Assembly (NCBI RefSeq): GCF_004335015.1
Contig: NZ_RQRU01000001.1
Coordinates: 434,001 to 498,000, forward strand
Source of the DNA: Psychrobacter pygoscelis
Lineage (GTDB): Bacteria > Pseudomonadota > Gammaproteobacteria > Pseudomonadales > Moraxellaceae
Direction of reading: 5' to 3'
DNA: 64,000 nt
Shown here: piece by piece, positions 9,277 to 17,989 of the stretch
Numbering within the stretch: position 1 is the stretch's first letter
Layout: each line of letters opens with the position of its first letter
The notes under the pieces: generated by a model
Databases searched by the model: none
What the model saw: only the letters and a program-made list of their open reading frames with translations
Told to the model about the DNA's origin: nothing
Translations under genes and position numbers: made by a program

Positions 9277-10460
9277 CTTTTTTTTGGAGTTCTTGGATAA
9301 CGATTTTAAGTGTTCTATGCTGGGCACTTATCCTGGGCGTATTGTTATTCGTACTTAAATACAAGCCAAAGCTCGAAGAAGATGGGACCACAGGTCATAA
9401 CTATGATGGTATCACCGAATATGATAAGCCACTGCCAAAATGGTGGTTGGTCATCTTCTTTGGCACTATCATTTGGGGCTTAGGTTATTGGCTATTCTTC
9501 CCCGCTATCCAACCAGACAGCTGGGATGGTTTAGCCACAGTAGAAGTCGATGGCGAAACCGTACCTTGGACCTCTCGTAATGAGCTTTATAGCGAGCTTG
9601 AGAGTAACAATGACGTCTTTATCGCCAGTTTTGAAAAAGATATCTTAGCCAGAGCCAATGCTACAGGTGCTATGTCTTCATTAGCTCAGTTGGACGAATT
9701 GCAAAATACGCTCCGTCATAGTGAGACACCGCCTGCTGACTTGCAAAAGCAAATTGAGGCTCAGATCAGTGCCCTAGGACCTTATGTTGCTCAGCTGTCA
9801 CAAAGCCCTGACGCATTAAAAGTAGGCAGTCGCTTATTTTTACAAAACTGCTCGGTATGTCACGGGTCTAACGCCAAAGGTGCTACAGGCTATCCTAACC
9901 TAACCGATAACGATTGGTTATACGGTGGTCAGCCTGAAAACATCCTAACGACCTTACATAATGGTCGTGTAGGTGGTATGCCAGCTTGGCGTGAGCAGAT
10001 TGGTGAAGATGGTGTTCGTGCTGCTGCTGAGTATGTACTGTCACTATCTCCTAACCATGGCGATGTCCCTGGTAGAACACCAAATGGCGAGCTAGATAAG
10101 ACACTAGTCGCTCAAGGTGAAGCCATCTTTAAACAAAACTGTACTATCTGCCATGGTGAAAATGGCAAGGGTATGGAGTCAGTAGGTGCGCCTAACTTGA
10201 CTGATAATATCTGGCTATATGGCGGTGAGCGTGAAGTGGTTCGCAATACTCTACGTCATGGCCGTGCCGGTGTGATGCCTGAGTGGGAGACTAAGCTAGG
10301 TAATGAGCGTATTATGCTACTTGCTGCTTATATCTACTCATTGTCAAACAACGCTAATGCGGCGGCGCCAGCACCAGCTGAGCCTCGTGACAATGACAAT
10401 CTTGAGCTGATCCCTGAGCCTGGCGCTGTGGAAAACACAACAGAAACCACCACAAGCTAG
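9273..10460 (+). CDS. ccoP: cbb3-type cytochrome c oxidase subunit III (CcoP)
   Basis: A 395-residue diheme cytochrome c that takes electrons from soluble cytochromes. Two N-terminal membrane helices (about 5-30 and 56-78) precede a periplasmic region with two heme c motifs, CSVCH (about residue 194) and CTICH (about 290), each in a near-duplicate cytochrome domain with NLTDN.WLYGG and HGR..MP.W. That repeat shows the internal duplication expected of CcoP. The insert between membrane part and first heme domain includes a coiled-coil-like Leu/Gln-rich stretch (about 130-165), and the C-terminal 35 residues are Ala/Pro/Glu-rich. A rho-independent terminator follows at 10491. Confidence 0.96.
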   Translation: MTFFWSSWITILSVLCWALILGVLLFVLKYKPKLEEDGTTGHNYDGITEYDKPLPKWWLVIFFGTIIWGLGYWLFFPAIQPDSWDGLATVEVDGETVPWTSRNELYSELESNNDVFIASFEKDILARANATGAMSSLAQLDELQNTLRHSETPPADLQKQIEAQISALGPYVAQLSQSPDALKVGSRLFLQNCSVCHGSNAKGATGYPNLTDNDWLYGGQPENILTTLHNGRVGGMPAWREQIGEDGVRAAAEYVLSLSPNHGDVPGRTPNGELDKTLVAQGEAIFKQNCTICHGENGKGMESVGAPNLTDNIWLYGGEREVVRNTLRHGRAGVMPEWETKLGNERIMLLAAYIYSLSNNANAAAPAPAEPRDNDNLELIPEPGAVENTTETTTS

Positions 10461-10490
10461 CTTGAGCAATAAACTTGATTGTTTTTAGAT

Positions 10491-10522
10491 AAAAAAGGAC
10501 TGTAATATTCAGTCCTTTTTTT
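10491..10522 (+). terminator. Rho-independent terminator of ccoNOQP
   Basis: The stem AAAAAGGACTG pairs with CAGTCCTTTTT around a short AT loop, 30 bases after the ccoP stop, with a T-rich right arm. It ends the ccoNOQP transcript before ccoG, which therefore needs its own promoter. Confidence 0.88.
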
Positions 10523-11157
10523 ATGGGCTAAGCTATTCTATACCTAAAGCCACTACCTTAAAGCCAAGTATCCAATCAAGCTACTGGTCAAACAACTGAT
10601 AGGCTAGACTCACAATAAGACCAAGCTTGCTTCTGGGTTTTAGACTCTGGGTTTTAAATTTTAGATTGGAGCTAATACGCAACCAGTCACTGAGTATTGC
10701 ATTAAGAACTATCATAATAGCTAACATTGGATGACTAACTGGTGTTAGTTAAAGCAAAACTCCCCACTAAATTATGGAAAAATGGTAAAATACTCATTAC
10801 CAATTTAGTCGTCTCATTAGTAGGATGTAAGTAGCCCCAATGTATGACTATAGGTTATATCTAGGTTGAGCTTACTACCCCACTTTAGAGCTATAGAGGG
10901 CTATCAGCTTGTTTTTAAGCCTATCACTTTGCTTCCTTTATTGACGTTGATAACCCCTTAACGCACCACCATATATAACTCTATATCAATACCAACTCAT
11001 AATTCAATGATGGCCGTCCAAGTTGAATAGCCACATAGACTTTATGAAAGACGATCGCAAGCCGTACACTAAGTACTGCCAGCTAGTCTGTGTCGCAGCT
11101 TTATGCCGGAATTACGACATGCCAGCAGACTGGTTCTTTTTATAAAGAGGCAAGTTT
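10523..11157. other. Intergenic region between ccoP terminator and ccoG
   Basis: 635 bases without a credible gene. It contains a loose direct repeat of CTGGGTTTTA near 10640 and should contain the ccoG promoter. No FNR-type palindrome was found. Confidence 0.4.
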
Positions 11158-12558
11158 ATGTCAGCACAACCCTATAAGATCCCCGTGCATGAGCTAGACG
11201 CTACCAAAAAACGGGTCCATCCTCGCTTTGTTAAAGGTAAATACCAAAATATTCGCTTAGTCAGTATGTATTTTTTACTGGCGCTATTTTTGATATTGCC
11301 GTGGATTAAGTATGACAACCGTCAAGCAATACTGTTTGACTTTGCTGATCAGCGATTCTACGTCTTTGGTCTGACCTTTTTACCGCAAGATTTTTACTTT
11401 TTTGCGTTCTTCTTCATTATTTCAGCTTTTGCCTTATTCATGGTCACGGTCTATGCTGGTCGCGTCTGGTGTGGCTATGCATGTCCGCAAACGATCTGGA
11501 CCCATCTATATCAACACGTCGAAAAGTGGGTCATCGGTGATAGAAACAAGCGTATCAAGTTTGATAAAGCACCAACAGATGCTAAAAAAATCGCTAAACG
11601 TTCGCTGATTTATTTTATCTGGTTCATTATTGCCTTAATCACGGCCTTAACCTTTGTAAGCTACGTCGTAGGTACGCAAGACCTATATTTTAATTGGCAA
11701 AGTGCCGGTGCTATTCCCCTACCCAATTGGTCAGGGATGACGCTCATCTTTATTGGCATCTTCACCTTTGCCACTTATGTCAATGCAGGTTATATGCGTG
11801 AGCATATGTGTACCCATATCTGTCCCTATGGCCGCTTCCAGAGTGTCATGTTTGATAAAGACACCTTGATTGTCTCCTATGACTACAATCGCGGTGAACC
11901 TCGTGGTCCGCGAAAAAAAGGGACACATCCTGATCATCTGGGCGACTGTATTGAGTGTACGATGTGTGTTCAGGTCTGTCCTACCGGTATCGACATTCGT
12001 GATGGTCTGCAAGTCGAATGTATTCAGTGTGCTGCCTGTGTCGATGCTTGTAATGAGATTATGGATAAAGTCGGCTACCCGCGCGGTCTTATTCGTTATA
12101 CCACAGAGCGTCAGCTGGTCGAAAATGAAGATACAAAAATCTTAAGCTGGCGTATCTTTGCCTATTCGATATTGCTTGCTGGCCTTATTGGTATACTGTT
12201 ATACACGCTTACTGATCGCGTACCGCTTGAGATTGATATCCGCCGTGACCGTAATCAGCTGTCGTCTATGAATGCTCAAGGGTTAATCGAAAATAGCTAT
12301 ATCGTCAAGATTACCAATAAGACGCAAGACAAGCATAATTATACGATTGCTATGGAGCCACAAGACGGGCTTAGCTTACAGCTTCGCTTCAATGAGCTGC
12401 CCTTAGACCCTGGTGAAAGCTATGATATGCCAGTAAGTATCTACGGCGACCCTGCGGTCATTAATAAAGGTCAGACACCTGTAACTCTTACCGTTACTAG
12501 CGAAGATGGCACTTATTCGGTCAGTAAAGAAAACATCTTTACTACTCAAGGTCAATGA
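11158..12558 (+). CDS. ccoG: Cytochrome c oxidase accessory protein CcoG (FixG/RdxA)
   Basis: A 466-residue polytopic membrane ferredoxin-like protein needed for copper delivery and maturation of cbb3 oxidase. About five membrane segments are visible. Conserved pairs WCGYACPQTIW and CTHICPYGRFQ come first, then two ferredoxin-type motifs, CIECTMCVQVCP and CIQCAACVDACN, each giving a 4Fe-4S site. A C-terminal FixG-type Ig-like domain fills the last 120 residues or so. Start has GAGG about 10 bases upstream. It follows ccoNOQP, as in many proteobacteria, and is followed by a fixH-like gene. Confidence 0.95.
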   Translation: MSAQPYKIPVHELDATKKRVHPRFVKGKYQNIRLVSMYFLLALFLILPWIKYDNRQAILFDFADQRFYVFGLTFLPQDFYFFAFFFIISAFALFMVTVYAGRVWCGYACPQTIWTHLYQHVEKWVIGDRNKRIKFDKAPTDAKKIAKRSLIYFIWFIIALITALTFVSYVVGTQDLYFNWQSAGAIPLPNWSGMTLIFIGIFTFATYVNAGYMREHMCTHICPYGRFQSVMFDKDTLIVSYDYNRGEPRGPRKKGTHPDHLGDCIECTMCVQVCPTGIDIRDGLQVECIQCAACVDACNEIMDKVGYPRGLIRYTTERQLVENEDTKILSWRIFAYSILLAGLIGILLYTLTDRVPLEIDIRRDRNQLSSMNAQGLIENSYIVKITNKTQDKHNYTIAMEPQDGLSLQLRFNELPLDPGESYDMPVSIYGDPAVINKGQTPVTLTVTSEDGTYSVSKENIFTTQGQ

Positions 12559-12568
12559 TAAAGCTAAC

Positions 12569-12603
12569 ATAATGCGCGATGGCTCGTATGCATCGCGTAT
12601 TAT
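12569..12603. other. Hairpin directly after ccoG
   Basis: Thirteen bases, ATAATGCGCGATG, pair with CATCGCGTATTAT (one G.T pair) around a 9-base loop, starting 11 bases after the ccoG stop. There is no T tract. It may attenuate or stabilise the ccoG-fixH transcript. The rest of 12559-12868 holds three copies of CTTAAGTTA-like words and no gene. Confidence 0.5.
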
Positions 12604-12868
12604 GCTAAGTTGTCTGTGCTGCAATTTCGGTGGTGAATGGAATATCAAGCCTATTGATCGGCTGATGAGGTATAACAAGACAGTTAATCGATATCGTTCA
12701 TGAGGCTTAAGTTACTTTCTGTAGGTTAACTTTGTCCTGGTTATCCGTATAATACCTTAGGGCTTAAGTTATTTGATTGATGTAAGTGACTTAAGTTACT
12801 CGGTGGGATTTATCTTCGCTCGTTCACCACCACTCTCATTCGCTTGTTCTTAGCCTAATAGGTCCTTT

Positions 12869-13459
12869 ATGGCATCGAAGCTAAACTCTTCTAATTTTAA
12901 ACATCAAGACGCCCAGCCTTGGTACAAAAACTACATGGTGGTCATCTTTGTCATTGGTATGCCTACCTTTGTGGTACTGGCCTGTCTTGGCTTAGTGTAT
13001 TACTCATTCATCGTGAGAGATACCGTGGTCCGTGATGACTGGTATATGGACGGCAAGACCTTATATCAGGATGTCTCCCGCGATAAACTGGCCCATGATC
13101 TTGACCTCCATGGCAAGCTACACTTTGCGCCAGATGGGCAGGTGACCTTCTACCTGAACTATCCTGAGCAGAGTATCCAAAGTGGCAAGCTCCTAAATGG
13201 TGCACCCCTCACCTATCCAGACAGCTTAGCATTATCAATATCCCATGCCACCGATATCCATAGAGACCGTGACGCAACATTGGTTCATCAACAAGCAAAC
13301 CGCTATACCACTCACGTCGATCTTGATGACACTAAAGCTAAATACTATCTACAGGTAAGTAATGATGGCGCGCTTAATTGGCGGCTTCGTGATGTCGCAT
13401 TGCTCCCAAGAGAGGATTTGACGTTTAATCCGCTTAAGAGCTTTGATGAGCCCCAATAG
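12869..13459 (+). CDS. FixH-like (CcoH) cbb3 oxidase assembly protein
   Basis: A 196-residue protein with an N-terminal membrane anchor (about residues 20-45, MVVIFVIGMPTFVVLACLGLVYY is interrupted only by polar caps) and a periplasmic domain of about 145 residues. The sequence PWYKNYMVVIFVIGMP before the helix and YYSFIVRDTVVRDDWYMDGK after it match the FixH/CcoH pattern. These proteins help assemble or stabilise cbb3 oxidase. The ribosome-binding site is weak (AGG). It follows ccoG at 310 bases. The usual downstream partners ccoI and ccoS are not here; a P450 gene comes next. Confidence 0.82.
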   Translation: MASKLNSSNFKHQDAQPWYKNYMVVIFVIGMPTFVVLACLGLVYYSFIVRDTVVRDDWYMDGKTLYQDVSRDKLAHDLDLHGKLHFAPDGQVTFYLNYPEQSIQSGKLLNGAPLTYPDSLALSISHATDIHRDRDATLVHQQANRYTTHVDLDDTKAKYYLQVSNDGALNWRLRDVALLPREDLTFNPLKSFDEPQ

Positions 13460-13916
13460 CTTAGCTATCATCAAAGACCATGACATAACTTCACATCTAA
13501 TCTCCTTGATGCAACGCCTCCTTTTGGCAACTTCTTTTTGCCTCAGAAAACTTTCCTAAATCCTCCTTATATAAGGGGGATTTTTCGTCTTTGTCGGTGG
13601 CAAGCTAAAACACTAGCTAGATATGGACAGGCTTTTATAAGGCTAGACCTAGAATAGCTATAAAATAGGGCAAGTACTGCCCATAAATACTTAACAACGC
13701 TTTGATGATAGACCGTCGTAGTAATGAATACTGAATAGTATGAGGTATATGAAGTTGCAAGAAAAAAGCTTAAGCTAACTTGACTATTGGCTACGCTAAT
13801 AGGTTAAGAGAGACAGATAAGTCATAATAACAGTGTTATTTTTAACGAAACTTGAGAGAGATGGATGACAATAAGCCGTCTCTATAAGTGGTACTAATTG
13901 ATTTATAAGTTCGACT
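13460..13916. other. Intergenic region between fixH-like gene and P450 gene
   Basis: 457 bases without a gene. An imperfect inverted repeat, CTTTGATGA (13441-13449) with TCATCAAAG (13468-13476), spans the fixH stop and encloses ATAGC/GCTAT. The palindromic hairpin at 13558 follows. The remainder should hold the P450 promoter. Confidence 0.4.
13558..13583. repeat. Palindromic GGGGGATTT hairpin, terminator-like
   Basis: AAATCCTCCTTAT pairs over 13 bases with ATAAGGGGGATTT (one G.T pair, essentially no loop) and runs into TTTTT. It resembles the element at 6326-6357 and extragenic hairpins common in Moraxellaceae. It could terminate the fixH transcript. Confidence 0.6.
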
Positions 13917-15086
13917 ATGACTGCTGGCTCAATTTACGAGCCATCAACTATGAATAACGATATCCGCAGCCAAACTGACAAGCTACGTCAGCAGCACGAT
14001 GTCATCATTAGCGAAACTGGAGATTGGGTGCTGCTACGTCATGACGATGTCGGCGCAGCTGCCTTAGATGACCAGCGCTTCTCTAGTCAAGTATCTCGTT
14101 TTTTACAAGTTCCCAATGGTCTAGATGGCGCTGAACATCAGCGTTTTCGGGCACTTATCGAGCGTTATCTTAGCCCAGAAGCACTAACACCCTATCTACC
14201 GGTTTTTGAGAGAATAGCGGCGGACCTTGTAGCCTCGTTGTCTAAAGGCTCTATCATCGATGCTGTGAGTGAGATTGGCTCAGTGTTTGCTGTTCGCGCG
14301 CAGTGTGCTTGGCTGAGCTGGCCCACAGAGCTTGAGCCTAAACTGCTCCAGTGGATGCGTGATAATCATCAAGCAGCTCGCAACAAAGACTCCGCTAAAA
14401 TGGCGCAAGTCGCCAAAGATTTCGACGACATTATCCACTCCATTATTCGCCCTGACCGAGCGCCTGCCACTTTCACTACTGCGACCAGCGCTACTGCTAC
14501 CAAGACGGACAGTGTCACTGGCAGATTATGTCATGAGCGTATAGAAGGGCGTGACCTTACTGAAGCGGAGTTGGTGTCGATATTACGCAACTGGACTGGC
14601 GGGGATTTGGGACCCATCGCCCTATGCGTGGGCGTTATTACAGTACATCTGCTACAACATCCTGAGCAAGTCCGTGTCTTAGCCTCGGCAGAGGACAGTA
14701 AGCTCGAAGCGATGATTGATGAAATACTGCGTATTGATGACCCATTTGTATCCAACCGGCGTATTACCACCTGTCCTGTCCGCATCGGCGAGCATCAACT
14801 GCCCAGTGAAACACGGGTACAATTAAACTGGACTTCGGCCAACCGTGATGAGAGTGTATTTGACAGTAACACCTTCGCCCCACAAAAGCATCGCTCTGAC
14901 AGTCTAGTGTACGGTATCGGCAAATATGTATGCCCTGGCCGACTGCTTGCGACTTGGCAGCTTAGAACTATCACTCGCGCCTTATTAAACAACATCAGCA
15001 ATATAGCATTGGCCCCCGATGCGATATTAACGCGTGAGCAACTGCCCTTAGGCGGCTATTATAGAGTACCTGTGATTTTAAGCTAA
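13917..15086 (+). CDS. Cytochrome P450
   Basis: A 389-residue soluble P450. The heme-thiolate loop is VYGIGKYVCPGRLLA, with Cys339 as ligand and Tyr in place of the usual leading Phe. The K-helix ExxR is E269-R272. The I-helix reads NWTGGDLGPIAL, so Leu stands where most monooxygenases have the oxygen-activating Thr. Proteins with this I-helix form a recognised bacterial group, and substrates are not deducible. Residues 180-205 are a Thr/Ala-rich insertion. ATG at 13950 (Met12) is an alternative start; neither has a good ribosome-binding site. No ferredoxin or reductase gene lies nearby, so redox partners must come from elsewhere. Confidence 0.9.
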   Translation: MTAGSIYEPSTMNNDIRSQTDKLRQQHDVIISETGDWVLLRHDDVGAAALDDQRFSSQVSRFLQVPNGLDGAEHQRFRALIERYLSPEALTPYLPVFERIAADLVASLSKGSIIDAVSEIGSVFAVRAQCAWLSWPTELEPKLLQWMRDNHQAARNKDSAKMAQVAKDFDDIIHSIIRPDRAPATFTTATSATATKTDSVTGRLCHERIEGRDLTEAELVSILRNWTGGDLGPIALCVGVITVHLLQHPEQVRVLASAEDSKLEAMIDEILRIDDPFVSNRRITTCPVRIGEHQLPSETRVQLNWTSANRDESVFDSNTFAPQKHRSDSLVYGIGKYVCPGRLLATWQLRTITRALLNNISNIALAPDAILTREQLPLGGYYRVPVILS

Positions 15087-15176
15087 ACTGAAGCCCCATT
15101 GATTTGTCCGCTTGGACAAGCTTGGCTATATAGAGTCGACTTAGAATAACGAAACTAGCGCTCTACAGCAGCTAAC

Positions 15177-16319
15177 CTACAACAGCGGATTAATCGTTGG
15201 TATCTTTTTGGCCGTCTGCTCTTTAGGGCGAGCCTTACTATCTGTCACAGACTTGCTGTATTTAGGGTTAAAGGTCTGGACGTCGGGGGTCACTGGCAGG
15301 CCAATCTCCGCCAACCCTTCAGCCTGCCCAGACTGAATATTATCACCTTCAAATAAGCGCTCGTCATCATCGCGATCGAGCTGCAAACTCTCAAAATCGA
15401 ATAACTCCCGATCGGCCAGCTGCGAAGGCGCTACATTTTGCATGGCTTTAAATATCGATGCCAGTCGTTGTGGGTGGGCATCATCCCATTCACGCAGCAT
15501 ATCATTGATAATTGCACGCTGAAGGTTGGCTTGACTACCACATAAGTTGCAGGGAATAATCGGAAAGTCTTTGTATCTGGCATATTTAATAATGTCTTTT
15601 TCTTCGACATAGGCCAGCGGCCGGATCAAGATATTTTGCTTATCATCGCTGAGTAGCTTAGGCGGCATAGCCTTTAGCGACCCACCGTGAAATAGGTTCA
15701 AAAAGAAGGTCGCTAAGATATCATCTCGGTGGTGACCCAAGGCAATCTTGGTCGCGCCAATCTGCTTGGCAAAGCCATATAAAGAGCCACGGCGTAGGCG
15801 TGAACAAGCTGAACAGTAAGTTTTACCCTCTGGTACGACGCTTTTGACAATACTATAAGTATCTTTCTCTAGAATATAATGCGGAATGCCTTGCTCATTA
15901 AGATAGTTGGGCAAGATATCTTCTGGATAGCCTGGTTGCTTTTGATCCAGATTGACCACCACCACGTCGAAGTTAATCGGAGCGATTCGCTTTAAAAACA
16001 GTAAGATATCGAGCAAGGTATAGCTGTCTTTACCACCCGAGACGCAGACCATAACCACGTCGCCATCTTCGATCATATTAAAGTCGCGAATCGCCCAAGA
16101 TACCTGCTTACGCAGCTTTTTCTGTAGCTTACGAAAGCGCACTGAGTTAGTACCCTTGTGCTCTATGGCAGACTCCGTAGTATGATCACTTGTCTCTAGC
16201 TCATCTTGCTCTTCTTCGGTTTTGGCCTCGTTCAACTCATAATCTTCATGTGTAATAGGCGTTGAAGCATTCTGATCAGTGGTATCTGGCTGCGGATTGA
16301 ATATCGTAGCGGTGGTCAT
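15177..16319 (-). CDS. ttcA: tRNA 2-thiocytidine(32) synthetase TtcA
   Basis: A 380-residue ATP-dependent enzyme that puts sulfur on C32 of tRNA. It shows the PP-loop [10 protein letters not shown], the cluster-binding [10 protein letters not shown] and [12 protein letters not shown], and [16 protein letters not shown], all diagnostic. At 380 residues it is longer than E. coli TtcA (311): there is an acidic N-terminal extension of about 60 residues and a C-terminal tail of about 60 residues ending in a Lys-rich stretch. I chose ATG 16319; a TTG four codons earlier is possible. It stands alone on the minus strand, facing the P450 gene. Confidence 0.94.
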   Translation of the reverse strand: MTTATIFNPQPDTTDQNASTPITHEDYELNEAKTEEEQDELETSDHTTESAIEHKGTNSVRFRKLQKKLRKQVSWAIRDFNMIEDGDVVMVCVSGGKDSYTLLDILLFLKRIAPINFDVVVVNLDQKQPGYPEDILPNYLNEQGIPHYILEKDTYSIVKSVVPEGKTYCSACSRLRRGSLYGFAKQIGATKIALGHHRDDILATFFLNLFHGGSLKAMPPKLLSDDKQNILIRPLAYVEEKDIIKYARYKDFPIIPCNLCGSQANLQRAIINDMLREWDDAHPQRLASIFKAMQNVAPSQLADRELFDFESLQLDRDDDERLFEGDNIQSGQAEGLAEIGLPVTPDVQTFNPKYSKSVTDSKARPKEQTAKKIPTINPLL

Positions 16320-16665
16320 AGTATGGCTCAAAATTTGTAAGACGAAAATAAGTAGGACTGAGAAATTACTGGGGCTGGTAAAGACGTATTAAAGTGGCAG
16401 CAATTATAGCAAAAATCACCAATAGAAATCTAAGTTGAATCTTGATTCGCTCGTCATGACGCCCTGCTAGCCTAACAGAGCTATGACAACACAGCCGACT
16501 ATCGATGAGCAATCGACATGCTTAGGAAGGCTATAGTAGTAAAAATAGCAAGAATCGACAGATAGCACTGCGAAACATTGATAAATACTGATAAACACTG
16601 ACAAACGTCGATGCGTTACTAAGCAGCTGTCGTATCAGCCTAGATTAACTACTACCATCTATAAT
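16320..16665. other. Intergenic region upstream of ttcA
   Basis: 346 bases without a gene. Positions 16579-16608 carry three consecutive 10-base units, TGATAAATAC, TGATAAACAC and TGACAAACGT. Their role is unknown. The ttcA promoter should lie here. Confidence 0.45.
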
Positions 16666-17352
16666 TTATAGCTTACCGGCATCAACGCTGCACTCCTCGG
16701 TACGGATCATCTCAGGATTGACTTGCTTCTGAAAATTATCAATCATAATGCGCTGCACTCGCTCTTGCCAATACTTCGCAAACTGCGCTTTATCCGCATC
16801 AGTCGCCGCCCCTGCTCGAATCTTTTGCATCGCCTCTATCATCTCAGGCTTAGGAGGTACTACGTGGGGATTATACAGTACCTTTACGCTAGCAACGGGG
16901 GCTTGCTGCTCATCGAGCCGAGTGAAAATCGTATATAAAGGACCTTCAGCGCTGTCATTATTAAAGGTTAGCAAGGCCTGTCTATTGGTCTGGGGTTGTC
17001 GAAAAAGACCGCCAAAACCTTGCTTATGCGTAGCACCAGTAATCACACTAATGACATTCGCCATCGCCCCCGTGTGACCGTCATCTTCACGTCCTTTCAT
17101 TGCCACATGTATAAGGCCTCGAGTGGGTATCTCGTTCGCAAATAGAGCCTTTAAACCTACCACTGTCTGCATCCAAGCGCCAGCGATAGAAGGACATGAA
17201 TGACCCGCTGTCTTCACCGCGTCGATAAACTGATATTCAAAATAGCCGTCTGACGCACCTAAAACCCTAGCAAGGTTGTCTTGCATAATGATAGGGGTTA
17301 TCTGTTTATAATAATCTGGATAGACGAGGTTGACTGCTGATTCAGTGGTCAT
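16666..17352 (-). CDS. FmdE-domain protein
   Basis: A 228-residue protein. Residues 35-140 match the FmdE (formylmethanofuran dehydrogenase subunit E) N-terminal domain, with the signature AGHSCPSIAGAWM (His51, Cys53), a GREDDGHTGAMANVISVITGAT stretch and a conserved KQGFGGLFRQ. The C-terminal zinc ribbon of archaeal FmdE is absent; instead there is a helical tail (about 170-228) with one late Cys in EECSVDAG. FmdE relatives often occur with molybdenum enzymes, but their biochemical role is unsettled. Start is ATG 17352 with AAGGAG 9 bases upstream; a longer in-frame reading upstream is not needed. It is divergent from narK, linking it to the nitrate region. Confidence 0.75.
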   Translation of the reverse strand: MTTESAVNLVYPDYYKQITPIIMQDNLARVLGASDGYFEYQFIDAVKTAGHSCPSIAGAWMQTVVGLKALFANEIPTRGLIHVAMKGREDDGHTGAMANVISVITGATHKQGFGGLFRQPQTNRQALLTFNNDSAEGPLYTIFTRLDEQQAPVASVKVLYNPHVVPPKPEMIEAMQKIRAGAATDADKAQFAKYWQERVQRIMIDNFQKQVNPEMIRTEECSVDAGKL

Positions 17353-17989
17353 GGTGTCAGACTCCTTTATATTGTGCGTGATAATTAGAGGTAAATTAGA
17401 GGTGCTGTTAATCAAATGTGCAACCGATAGTAGCGGCAAAAAACTCAGCCCAATATCACTGTACTCTTTATAGATTGAATTCACTATCTCAACGAGGCAA
17501 ATAAGATATGAATGTACCGTTCAGTATTAGTGGCAATAGTATTGCGGATAAGCACTATGTTGACCCAGAATCCCTGTTAGTGTGAGGCTTAGCTTATTTG
17601 CATCATAGTTACTAGGAACGCTAACGCCCCTCATTTACGCTTTATCTTACTCTCATTGTATCCTTTCGCGGCGAGCGATGAGAGTAAGGTAACCTCAACG
17701 CTAATCGTCTGTCTCAGCCTCTCCAACTTCTCTTGCTCTACATTGCTACGGCATTAATCAATGCTAATTACCAACTATTTCGATCTATTATCCTATTGCC
17801 AAGAAGTAGTATTTTTTCGAGATTATCTACCGCTTTCGTACGATAGGTTACGCTGCTTTTTATTGCTACTGTATCTCCATAATCTGATTAAGGGAATTGG
17901 TCCATTCATACGCCTATTTTCTAGTCTGCGATGTCTTATAAGGATCGGTTCCCTTAGTCGTCACCTACCGCTAGTAAGGATTGCAGACT
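17353..17989. promoter_or_regulatory. Divergent fmdE-narK intergenic region
   Basis: 637 bases between the minus-strand FmdE gene and plus-strand narK. It should contain both promoters and any NarL or FNR sites. The dominant feature is a long inverted repeat at 17642-17692. No convincing FNR palindrome was found. Confidence 0.5.
17642..17692. repeat. 15-bp inverted repeat upstream of narK
   Basis: TTATCTTACTCTCAT and ATGAGAGTAAGGTAA pair over 15 bases with a single G.T pair, around a 21-base loop that can itself form a TCG-CGA mini-hairpin. There is no T tract. It lies about 300 bases from each flanking start codon. Confidence 0.6.

Noticed and set aside
12506-12703. 65-codon frame at the ccoG end
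   Set aside because: It starts inside ccoG in another frame and covers a hairpin; no ribosome-binding site.
16579-16608. Start of an iteron-type origin (three 10-base units)
   Set aside because: Only three imperfect units, no replication gene and no AT-rich unwinding box pattern; kept only as a tandem repeat.
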